From G958295645 sp965242735 (GTDB lineage Bacteria > Gemmatimonadota > Gemmatimonadetes > Longimicrobiales > Gaopeijiaceae), in NCBI GenBank assembly GCA_965242735.1, contig OZ251497.1, positions 2,480,001 to 2,544,000 of the forward strand: a stretch of DNA of 64,000 nucleotides, given 5' to 3'. Shown here piece after piece: positions 33,349-41,091 of this stretch; the first letter of the stretch is position 1; each line of letters opens with the position of its first letter. A model generated the notes under the pieces. The model was not told the DNA's origin, ran no database searches, and saw only the letters and a list, made by a program, of their open reading frames with translations. Position numbers and translations under genes: made by a program.

Positions 33349-33629
33349 GGGCCTTCGGATCGAGTGTGTCTCCGGCTCGAGGACGCGAAAGCGAACCTCC
33401 GGGTTTCGCCCGGAGAACGCTGTCGGCGGCGCGGCGGACGGACGCTTCCGGGCCCAGCGGACTCGACACCCCCCGCTTGGCCTCGGAAACCCCGCCCGGC
33501 GCGTGCGCGTAAGTTAAGGCCAAGGACCGAAGCGCGGGGTCGGCGGCGCGCCTTGTCGCCCTGACGGCGACCAAGCGGGCGGCGGCGGCCGGATCGTAGA
33601 ACTCGGACCGGAGAGGCGGACGAAACGAA

Positions 33630-34862
33630 ATGGCGAGTCCAGCACGAGGACGCAGGGCAATGGTCCCGCGCAAGCCCAGGCGCCTGCGCGGCGGCCGGCT
33701 GGTGCGCGTCGCCGCGCTGGCCGCCGCCGTGGCCTGGGACGTGCTGGGCGCCGGGTTCGGCAAGGCGCCGGGTTCGGGGGACCCGGGCGCCGAATCCGGC
33801 AACGCCAAGCTCCTTGCCGCCATGGCCGTCCAGGAGCGCGACGGCCGGGACCTGCTGGATCATCCGGGCGTGGCGGGCACGGCCGTCGCGCTCGGCCCCG
33901 GCGGCGATCCGGTGATCAAGGTGTTTCTGACGGCCCCGGGTTCCGCGGCGACGCCGGCCAGCCTGGGCGGACATCCGGTGGTCGCGGAGGTCACCGGCCC
34001 GTTTCGCGCCCTCGGAGAAGCGCTGCCGGCGGACGCCGGACACGCGCCCGTCTCCCGCCTGGCCGCACCCGAATCGGACGGCTCCGGTCTGGGCGGCCGA
34101 CTCTCGGGCGGCTCCGGTCTGGACGGCCGGGCTTCCGCTGCCCCCGACGCCTCGGCGCGCAGGCCGTCCACGGACCCGCGACAGTCCTTCCCGCGGCCCG
34201 TTCCGATCGGCGTGTCCGCCGGCCAAGTGGACGTGACGGCAGGGACCATCGGCGCCCGAGTGCGGTCGGGAGACCGCGTCTTCGCCCTCAGCAACAACCA
34301 CGTCTTCGCCAACAAGAACCAAGCGAACGCGGGCGACGCCATCCTGCAGCCCGGCCGCATCGACGGCGGCAGCGCTCCCGCCGACGCCATCGCCCGCCTT
34401 CACGACTTCGAGCCGATCCGGTTCTGCCTCCCCTTCCCCGCCTGTCCCGACAACCGCATCGACGCCGCGATCGCGGCCACGACCATCGCGCAGCTGGGCG
34501 TCGCCACGCCGCCGGAGGGCTACGGCGCGCCCCGCACCGAGCCCGTGCCCGCCATGCTCGGCATGGCGGTCCAGAAGTACGGACGCACCACGGGCCACAC
34601 CACCGGCCGGATCACCGGCCTCAACGCCACGGTCAACGTCGGATTTCGCGACGGCACGGCTCGCTTCACCGGCCAGATCGTCATTGCCCGCTCCGGCTTC
34701 TCGGGTCCGGGCGATTCCGGGTCGCTCATCGTCTCCGCGGGCGCCTCCGGCCAGAGCCGGCGGCCCGTCGGCCTCTTGTTCGCGGGAAGCGACGCGAGCA
34801 CGTTGGCCAATCCCATCGAGGCGGTGCTCGAACGGTTCGGCGTCGTCGTCGACGGGAACTGA
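33630..34862 (+). CDS. Exported trypsin-fold serine protease with N-terminal pro-domain
   Basis: 410 residues. The N-terminus has a basic region and hydrophobic helix (VAALAAAVAWDVLGAGF, about residues 27-43). A pro-domain-like module spans about 78-127 (GVAGTAVALGPGG ... VVAEVTGPFRAL). A linker with a duplicated GSGLGGRLSG/GSGLDGRASA follows, then a trypsin-like domain from about 190. The catalytic triad is visible: His224 (LSNNHVFA), Asp278 (NRIDAAIA) and Ser363 (GPGDSGSL). It resembles NAL1-type or viral-like S1 peptidases. The pro-domain is repeated as a free protein in the next gene. Target unknown. Confidence 0.85.
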   Translation: MASPARGRRAMVPRKPRRLRGGRLVRVAALAAAVAWDVLGAGFGKAPGSGDPGAESGNAKLLAAMAVQERDGRDLLDHPGVAGTAVALGPGGDPVIKVFLTAPGSAATPASLGGHPVVAEVTGPFRALGEALPADAGHAPVSRLAAPESDGSGLGGRLSGGSGLDGRASAAPDASARRPSTDPRQSFPRPVPIGVSAGQVDVTAGTIGARVRSGDRVFALSNNHVFANKNQANAGDAILQPGRIDGGSAPADAIARLHDFEPIRFCLPFPACPDNRIDAAIAATTIAQLGVATPPEGYGAPRTEPVPAMLGMAVQKYGRTTGHTTGRITGLNATVNVGFRDGTARFTGQIVIARSGFSGPGDSGSLIVSAGASGQSRRPVGLLFAGSDASTLANPIEAVLERFGVVVDGN

Positions 34863-34873
34863 CGCGCGCGGCC

Positions 34874-35095
34874 ATGTCGATCGAGCAAGCGCAAGAGCGG
34901 GTCACCCGCGCCGTGATCGGATTGGACGGCGTGGCGGGCACGGCCATCGGCCTGGCGCGCGGCAAGCCCTGCATCACGATCATGATCGCGCGAGACGACC
35001 CGGCGCTGCGGGCCAAGCTGCCGAGCGCCGAAGCGGGCTTCCCCGTGCGCGTCGAGGTGTCCGGGCCGTTCCGCCGCCAAGCGAGGCCGCGCTAG
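34874..35095 (+). CDS. Stand-alone paralogue of the protease pro-domain
   Basis: 73-residue protein without signal peptide. It aligns with residues about 73-130 of the upstream protease: LDGVAGTAIGLARGKPCIT against HPGVAGTAVALGPGGDPVIK, and PVRVEVSGPFRRQ against PVVAEVTGPFRAL. Shared positions include GVAGTA, the Gly/Pro turn and EV-GPFR. The gene starts 12 bases after the protease stop. A free pro-domain could act as an intermolecular chaperone or as an inhibitor, or protect the cytoplasm from the protease; none of this is shown. Confidence 0.7.
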   Translation: MSIEQAQERVTRAVIGLDGVAGTAIGLARGKPCITIMIARDDPALRAKLPSAEAGFPVRVEVSGPFRRQARPR

Positions 35096-35241
35096 ATTTC
35101 TTCCCGGGTCGGCGGCAGAGTTCTCGGCGCCCGCTTGCGACCGCGCCCGGCGACGGTTCTCGCGGTCGTCCGGCGCAGCCCCCGGCTCGTTTCTCGGGCG
35201 CCCTGCCCGCTCGTCGCATCCATCGTCCAGGAAGGCTGAAG

Positions 35242-37707
35242 ATGCCCCTCCCCCGGCCACTCGCCCACACGCTCCCGGGCGCCCTCGCCGCGTTCGTCCT
35301 CCCCTCCGTCTTCTTCGCCGCGCGGGCCGAGGCGCAGACCACCGCCGGCGACGGCGCCCGGCTGGGGGCGCCCGCGGCGTTCGCGACGAGCATCGCGGCC
35401 GACGGCGGACGGCTCTTCGTGGGCCGGCCCGGAACGATCGCGATGTTCCCGATGCCGCTGAGCCGCCAAGGATCGGTGCACGTCTTCGCGCTCGGCGCCG
35501 ACGGCTCGTGGACTTGGTCGGAGCGGCTGGCGGAGGAAACGGCAGGCGCGGGCGCGGGCTACGGGGCCGCGGTGGCCGCCGGGGGCGGCGTGTTGGTCGT
35601 CGGGGCCGCGACGGAGGGAGCCGGCGCGGCGTACGTGTACCGGACGGACGCCGAAGAAGCGAACCCGCAGGCGCCGGGAGAGCGCCTCGAGTGGAGCGGA
35701 GCCACGGCGGGCGCGATGTTCGGCACGTCGGTGGCCACGGACGGGACGACGATTCTGGTCGGCGCGCCCGGCGCCAACGAGGGCGCCGGCGCGGTGGTCG
35801 TGTTCGAGCCGTCCCCCGGCGGCGAGTGGGAGGAGGCCGGCGTCCTGGAGGGCGAGGGCGTCGGCTTCGGAACGGCGCTGGCCGTCGAGGGAGACTTGGC
35901 AGCCGCGGGAATCCCCGGCATGGACTGGTTTGCCATGCTGAGCGGCGGCCCGCCTCCCGGAACCCCCGCCCCGGCTTCGGTTCGCGTGTTCCGCCGTGCC
36001 GGCGGGGAGTGGACCCCCGAGGGAGACTTGGCGCCCCCGTCGGCAGCCATGCCTTCGGTCATGGGCGCGGCCGTGGCCGTCCGCGACGGCATGGTGTACG
36101 CGGGCGCGCCGTTCGCCGAGCAGTTCGGCGGCGCCGTCTACGCGTTCGCCGAAGAAGGCGGGGAGTGGGCGCCGGCCGGCACGATCAAGCCCGCGGCGCC
36201 CGAACCGGCGTCGCTGTTCGGAGCGGCCTTGGCCGCGGACGGGCCCGACGTCCTGGTCGGCGCGCCCGCGGCGAGCGGCCGGACGGGAATGGCGTACGCG
36301 TTTCGCCGGGACGAGACGGGCGCGTGGAGCCAGTCGGCGGCCTTCGGTCCGGGAGAGCAGTTCTACTTCTACGGGTTCGCGGTGGCGCTGGCGCAGGACT
36401 TCGCCTTCCTCGGCGCCCCGGGCGCGGCCATGTTCGAGGGCGCCGGCTTCGTGTTCGAGCGCGGCGACGACGGCTGGACGGCGCGCGGCGAGATCGCCGA
36501 CGAGGGCGAAGAGGTGGCCGCCTTGACCGGGACGGAGCGGGAGTGCGAAGACGGCGTGGTCGAAGGGTTCGGCTGCGGCGACGTGGACTTGGTCGCGTTC
36601 CTGCCGGTCCGCGAGCTGGGGGGCGAGCGCGGCATGGTCACCAACGACCTCTGGGGTTGGACGGATCCGCAGACCGGCCGCGAGTACGCCGTGATCGGCC
36701 GGGCCGACGCGACCGTCTTCGTGGACTTGAGCGACCCGGTCAATCCCGTTTACCTGGGCGAGCTGCCCCTCTCGGACGCCGCGAACGTCAGCCTGTGGCG
36801 AGACGTCAAGGTCTACGGCAACCACGCGCTCGTCGTGGCCGACAACGCCGGTGCGCACGGAATGCAGGTCTTCGACCTGACCCAGCTCCGGGACGTGGAC
36901 TCGCCTCCCGTCGTGTTCGAGGAGACCGCGCGCTACGACGGCATTCACTCCGCCCACAACATCGTGGTCAACGAAGAAACCGGCTTCGCCTACGCCGTCG
37001 GGAGTTCGGCGGGCGGCGACACCTGCGGCGGCGGACTTCACATGATCGACGTCCGCGACCCGGCCAATCCGGCGTTCGCGGGCTGCTTCGCGGACGCCAG
37101 CACGGGCAACGCCGGCACCGGCTACAGTCACGACGCTCAGTGCGTCGTCTACCAGGGCCCCGACGAGGAGCGCCGGGGCCGCGAGATCTGCTTCGGCGCG
37201 AACGAGAACGCGCTGTCCGTGGCCGACGTCACCGACAAGGACAACCCCGTCGCGCTGGCCACCGCCTCCTATCCGAACATCGGCTACGTGCACCAAGGCT
37301 GGCTCACGGACGACCACGCCTACTTCTACGTCAACGACGAGCTGGACGAGCTCGCGGGCTCCATCTCCAAGACCCGCACGCTGGTCTGGGACGTCCGCGA
37401 CTTGGACGATCCCGTGCTGATCAAGGAGCACTTCGGGACCACCCCGTCGTCGGACCACAACCTCTATGTGCGCGGCGACTTCATGTACCAGGCCAATTAC
37501 ACCAGCGGCCTGCGCATCCTGGACGTCTCGAACCCGGAGAACCCGGAGGAGGTCGGCCACTTCGACACCGTGGCCGACGGGGAGGACCAGCCGGGATTCG
37601 CGGGCGCGTGGAGCGTCTACCCGTTCTTCGAGAGCGGCCTCCTCATCGTGTCCAGCATGAAGGAGGGGCTCTTCGTCCTGCGAAAGAGCCCGCCGCGAGT
37701 CTCCTGA
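35242..37707 (+). CDS. Exported FG-GAP/LVIVD surface protein ('choice-of-anchor B' family)
   Basis: 821 residues. Signal peptide 1-30. The N-terminal two-thirds (about 35-430) is a seven-bladed FG-GAP/integrin-alpha-like propeller with blades such as FGTSVATDGTTILVGAPGA and FGAALAADGPDVLVGAPAA. The C-terminal 390 residues form the choice-of-anchor B (TIGR04312-like) domain, with NDLWGWTDPQTGREYAVIG, GIHSAHNIVVNEETGFAYAV and SDHNLYVRGDFMYQANYTSGL, and with LVIVD-like repeats. No anchor helix is seen after VLRKSPPRVS. It is probably surface-exposed. The start is the ATG at 35242 after an AGGAAG ribosome site. Confidence 0.85.
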   Translation: MPLPRPLAHTLPGALAAFVLPSVFFAARAEAQTTAGDGARLGAPAAFATSIAADGGRLFVGRPGTIAMFPMPLSRQGSVHVFALGADGSWTWSERLAEETAGAGAGYGAAVAAGGGVLVVGAATEGAGAAYVYRTDAEEANPQAPGERLEWSGATAGAMFGTSVATDGTTILVGAPGANEGAGAVVVFEPSPGGEWEEAGVLEGEGVGFGTALAVEGDLAAAGIPGMDWFAMLSGGPPPGTPAPASVRVFRRAGGEWTPEGDLAPPSAAMPSVMGAAVAVRDGMVYAGAPFAEQFGGAVYAFAEEGGEWAPAGTIKPAAPEPASLFGAALAADGPDVLVGAPAASGRTGMAYAFRRDETGAWSQSAAFGPGEQFYFYGFAVALAQDFAFLGAPGAAMFEGAGFVFERGDDGWTARGEIADEGEEVAALTGTERECEDGVVEGFGCGDVDLVAFLPVRELGGERGMVTNDLWGWTDPQTGREYAVIGRADATVFVDLSDPVNPVYLGELPLSDAANVSLWRDVKVYGNHALVVADNAGAHGMQVFDLTQLRDVDSPPVVFEETARYDGIHSAHNIVVNEETGFAYAVGSSAGGDTCGGGLHMIDVRDPANPAFAGCFADASTGNAGTGYSHDAQCVVYQGPDEERRGREICFGANENALSVADVTDKDNPVALATASYPNIGYVHQGWLTDDHAYFYVNDELDELAGSISKTRTLVWDVRDLDDPVLIKEHFGTTPSSDHNLYVRGDFMYQANYTSGLRILDVSNPENPEEVGHFDTVADGEDQPGFAGAWSVYPFFESGLLIVSSMKEGLFVLRKSPPRVS

Positions 37708-37866
37708 CCGGCCCGGGCAGGGCCCGCCGCCTCGTTCGGACCGGCTCGTTCGCCGGGCGCCCCGTCTCGCGCGCCCCCGTCCCGCGCGGGGCGACGACGC
37801 CGAGGCTCCGGGCAGCCGGGCCCCGGCCGAGCCCTCGCGCGCCCCTGGCCGACGAGGCCCGCCGAC
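37708..37866. other. Convergent intergenic region
   Basis: 159 bases between the FG-GAP/LVIVD gene (plus) and the ABC ATPase (minus). Very GC-rich with several small palindromes (for example GCCGGGCCCCGGC). No T-run, so no standard terminator could be called. Confidence 0.35.
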
Positions 37867-38676
37867 TCATCCGGGGAGAACTTGCGGGGCCGCGCCGTCC
37901 GGGAAGGCATGGCGAGCCACCGCCACCGGCCAGTCGTACGCTTCCGAGATGTTGCGGGCCGTAACCACTTCGTCAGGCGACCCTTGAGCCGCGACGGCGC
38001 CGTTGGCGAGGAGAAGCATCCTGTCGCCGAAGCGAGTCGCGAGGTTGATGTTGTGCGTGACGACCATCACGGCGACGCCGTCGTCGGCGAGCGTCCGAAG
38101 GAGGCGGAAGATCGCCATCTCGTAGCGCATGTCCAGCGCCGCGGTGGGCTCGTCCACGATCAGCGTCCTCGGTTCCTGGGCGAGCGCCCGGGCGAGACGG
38201 GCGCGTTGCCTCTCGCCGCCCGAGAGCGTTTGGAAGAGCCGCCCGGCGAGACCCTCCAGGCCGCAACGGGCCAGCGCGCCGGCGATGGCCGCCGCGTCCT
38301 CGGCCCGCTCGCGCCGCCAAGGGCCCAGATGCGGATACCGCCCCATGGCCACGAGACTGCGCACGGCCAAGGGGAAGGGGACGTGCTCGCTCTGCGGCAC
38401 GACGGCCACGCGCCGCGCCAGCTCGCGCCGCCCCCAGCGCGACACCGGGACGCCTCCGTAGGCGACGGTTCCGGAACTCGCCGCCAAGCCGCCCGCGAGC
38501 AACCGCGCCAACGTCGACTTCCCCGATCCGTTGGGCCCGACGACGGCGAGGACCGAATGCGGCGCGACGCGCGCGGACACGCCTCGGACCGCGTCGCCCG
38601 GCGCGCGCGGATACCGGAAGGCCAAGTCCGTTCCCGCCAGCTCCGCGCCGTCCGGCCCTTCCCGCCGGCCGCTCAA
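37867..38676 (-). CDS. ABC transporter ATP-binding protein, iron/heme/cobalamin type
   Basis: 269 residues. Walker A VVGPNGSGKST, Q-loop VVPQSEHVPFPL, signature LSGGERQRARLARAL, Walker B LIVDEPTAALD and H-loop VVTHNINLA. It is closest in style to FecE/BtuD/HmuV. Start: a TTG at 38676 that overlaps the permease stop (TTGA), giving SGRREGPDGAELAGTDLAF; no ATG is available nearby. It energises the permease upstream. Last gene of the iron operon. Confidence 0.9.
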   Translation of the reverse strand: MSGRREGPDGAELAGTDLAFRYPRAPGDAVRGVSARVAPHSVLAVVGPNGSGKSTLARLLAGGLAASSGTVAYGGVPVSRWGRRELARRVAVVPQSEHVPFPLAVRSLVAMGRYPHLGPWRRERAEDAAAIAGALARCGLEGLAGRLFQTLSGGERQRARLARALAQEPRTLIVDEPTAALDMRYEMAIFRLLRTLADDGVAVMVVTHNINLATRFGDRMLLLANGAVAAQGSPDEVVTARNISEAYDWPVAVARHAFPDGAAPQVLPG

Positions 38677-39728
38677 CGGCCGCTCCTCGCCAGCAGGACG
38701 ACGAACAGCGGGACGCCGATCAGCGAGGTGACCACGCCCGTCGGCAGCTCGGCGGGCGCCACCACGGTCCGCGCCACCGTGTCGGCCAGCGCCAGGAACG
38801 CGGCGCCGCCCAAGAAGCAGGCCGGCAGCAGGAAGCGGTGATCCCCGCCCCAGAGCATGCGCACGGCGTGGGGCACGATCAGACCGACGAAGCCGATGAC
38901 GCCGACCACCGACACGGCCAGCGCCACCGCCAACGAGGCCGCCACGTATCCGGCCTGCTTGACCCGCTCCACGGGCACGCCCAGGTAGCCTGCGCTCTCT
39001 TCTCCGGTCGCGAGGAGGTTGAGGGGCCGGGAAAGAAGGGCGGCCACCAGGAGGCATGGCGCCAAGAACAGAGCGAGCCTGCCGGTGTCCGCCAGTCCGG
39101 CCCTCGCCAGGCTGCCCATCATCCAGAACACCGCGGACCGGAAGGACTCGGCGTCGGCCGTGGTCAGGAGCAGCAGGACGACCGCGTTGAAGAACGCCCC
39201 CACGGCGACGCCGGCCAGCAGCAGCGTGCGCGTGTCCAGCCCCGACCCCCAGGCGAGCCCGGCCCGCAGGACGACGAACATCGCCAGCAGCGCCCCGGCC
39301 AACGCTCCCGCCTCGACATCCAAGGGGAACCAAGCCGCGCCCGCAAGCATCGCGACGACCGCTCCGACCGCCGCCCCCGACGACACGCCCAGAACGTAGG
39401 GGTCGGCCAGAGGGTTGCGCAGCAGCGCCTGAAACACGGCCCCGGCCACCGCCAGCGCGCCGCCCACCAGCAGGCCCAGCAGCGTCCGCGGGAGGCGAAT
39501 GCCCAGGACCACGGCGCGTTGGGCCTCGTCGCCGCCGCCGAAGAGCGTCGCGACGACGCCGGCGGGGCCGATGTCGGCGGCGCCCACGCCCAGCGAAGTC
39601 AAGGCGGCGGCGCCCGCAAGCGCGAGCAGCGCCGCCAGGATTCCCACCCGGCCCACGTCAGGCCACGGAGTCCGAGACGGGCGGCGGCGCCCGGAGTCCA
39701 GCCTGTCCAGCGGGTCCGTCTTCGTCAC
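38673..39728 (-). CDS. ABC transporter permease, FecCD/BtuC family
   Basis: 351 residues from a GTG at 39728, with about ten transmembrane helices. Family segments: LPRTLLGLLVGGALAVAGAVFQALLRNPLADPYVLGVSSGAAVGA, split over the first third, and GFVGLIVPHAVRMLWGGDHR near the C-terminus. It transports iron-siderophore, heme or cobalamin complexes; the substrate cannot be told from sequence. It lies 97 bases after the binding-protein gene. The leader contains the direct repeats at 39664-39790. Coupled to the ATPase by TTGA. Confidence 0.92.
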   Translation of the reverse strand: MTKTDPLDRLDSGRRRPSRTPWPDVGRVGILAALLALAGAAALTSLGVGAADIGPAGVVATLFGGGDEAQRAVVLGIRLPRTLLGLLVGGALAVAGAVFQALLRNPLADPYVLGVSSGAAVGAVVAMLAGAAWFPLDVEAGALAGALLAMFVVLRAGLAWGSGLDTRTLLLAGVAVGAFFNAVVLLLLTTADAESFRSAVFWMMGSLARAGLADTGRLALFLAPCLLVAALLSRPLNLLATGEESAGYLGVPVERVKQAGYVAASLAVALAVSVVGVIGFVGLIVPHAVRMLWGGDHRFLLPACFLGGAAFLALADTVARTVVAPAELPTGVVTSLIGVPLFVVLLARSGR

Positions 39729-39798
39729 GGAGTCCGAGACCGGACGACGTTCGCCGTGGCGACCGACGCCAGCTCTCGCAGGTCCGAGACCGGGGGCG
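39664..39798. repeat. Direct repeats around the permease start
   Basis: A unit containing CACGGAGTCCGAGACSGGCG recurs at 39664 and 39726 (62-base spacing), with a third weaker copy (TCCGAGACCGGGGGCGGCG) at 39783. The first two lie at the beginning of the permease coding region and the third in its leader. Confidence 0.65.
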
Positions 39799-39825
39799 GC
39801 GTCCGGCTTGCCGCGAACCGAGGCA

Positions 39826-41091
39826 TCAGCGCGCCGGCGCACCGTGCAGCAGCCGCGCCAGCCGCAACGCCGCCTCGCCCATCCGGGGGCCGGGCCGCCC
39901 GAACAGGTCGGCGTCGACGGCAACGACCCGCCCTGCCGCGACCGCCGGCGCTTCGGCCCAGCCGGCCTCCTCCGCGAGCCTTGCGGCGACCGCCGACTCT
40001 TCGTCCAGCCAAGCGCCCGGGGCCGCCCCGCCACGAGCGGCCTGGGCGGCCGCGGCGCCGGACACCGGCACGAGCAGGTACCGGGGATCGCGCGACACCA
40101 CTTCCTCGAGGCTGATCCGGGGCCAGCCGCCCCCGGCGTCCGCGAACACGTTGACCGCCCCCGCCGCAGCCATGACGGAGTCCAGAAACGTGCCTCCTCC
40201 GGTCGTGAGGGCCGGCGACCGCGAAACCACGTACATGGCGGTCACGGGCGTCTTGCCGGCCCACGCCGCGCGGGCCTCCGCCAGCTGCGCGCCGACGGCC
40301 GCGATCAACGAGTCGGCCGCGCGCTCCAGCCCCAGCAGCCGTCCAAGGTTGGCGGCCAGGCGGCGAAAGTCGGCCACGGTCTGCGGCGCCGCCCCGTAGG
40401 TGTCCACGCCGAAGTCGTCCATCCTCGCTTCCGTCGTCCGGGCGCCGTCGGCGCTGGGCCACGCCACGACCAGATCGGGGGCAAGCTGCACCAGGAACTC
40501 GAGGCTGGGATCGAGGCCGCCTCCGACCGACGGCAGATGGGCCAGCGCGGGCTGGACGTCGTAGTCGGTGCGGGCCACCAACCGGTCCGCCGCGCCGATG
40601 GCCACCAGCGTCTCGGTCGCCGCGGGCAGCAATGAAACGATGCGGCGCCGGGGCGTTCCTCGGGCAAGACGCCGACCTCGGTCGTCCCGGACCTCGGGCA
40701 CGACAGCAGCCGCCTGCTCCGTCCTCTGCGCCGCGTCCGAGATTGCGCCCTCCGGCCCCGTGCGGCGAGGCGGGCCCGCCGGCCCCGTCGTCCGCGCGCC
40801 AAGCAACGCCGCGTCCGAGGTGCGGCCCGCCGGCCCCGAGCCGCGAGGCGTGCCCGCCGGCACCGTCGTCCGCGCGCCAGCCAACGCCGCGTCCGAGGTT
40901 CGGCCCGCCGGCCCCGAGCCGCGAGGCGTCCCGTCCGCGCCGGGGCCCGCCGTCGTGACGTCCCTCTCCGCCTGCGCGGCCCCCTCGCCTGCGCGGCCGT
41001 CTTGCGCCGGATCGCAGGCGGCCGGGAAGGCCAGCAGGCAGGCCGTCGCGAAGACTCGGCCCAGTGCGCAAGCGGCGCCCGCCGTGCTCAC
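39826..41091 (-). CDS. Periplasmic substrate-binding protein, BtuF/FepB-like
   Basis: 421 residues from a GTG at 41091 that overlaps the feoB stop (GTGA). Hydrophobic N-terminus with a lipoprotein-like end (LLAFPAAC, Cys26). A low-complexity linker (about residues 27-150) contains a tandem repeat of 26 residues. The binding domain follows: RRIVSLLPAATETLVAIGAADRLVARTDYD, PSVGGGLDPSLEFLVQLAPDLVVAW and a long helix near 255-280. Typical class III two-lobe binding protein. Likely binds an iron complex, heme or cobalamin, with iron favoured by the feoAB neighbours. Confidence 0.88.
   Translation of the reverse strand: MSTAGAACALGRVFATACLLAFPAACDPAQDGRAGEGAAQAERDVTTAGPGADGTPRGSGPAGRTSDAALAGARTTVPAGTPRGSGPAGRTSDAALLGARTTGPAGPPRRTGPEGAISDAAQRTEQAAAVVPEVRDDRGRRLARGTPRRRIVSLLPAATETLVAIGAADRLVARTDYDVQPALAHLPSVGGGLDPSLEFLVQLAPDLVVAWPSADGARTTEARMDDFGVDTYGAAPQTVADFRRLAANLGRLLGLERAADSLIAAVGAQLAEARAAWAGKTPVTAMYVVSRSPALTTGGGTFLDSVMAAAGAVNVFADAGGGWPRISLEEVVSRDPRYLLVPVSGAAAAQAARGGAAPGAWLDEESAVAARLAEEAGWAEAPAVAAGRVVAVDADLFGRPGPRMGEAALRLARLLHGAPAR
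40726..40929 (-). repeat. In-frame 78-bp tandem repeat in the binding-protein linker
   Basis: Residues 55-80 and 81-106 of the binding protein are near-identical 26-residue units starting TPRGSGPAGRTSDAAL, with a third partial unit (PPRRTGPEGAISDAAQ) at 107-122. The bases repeat with the same 78-base period. The linker separates the lipid-anchor candidate from the binding domain. Confidence 0.8.
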
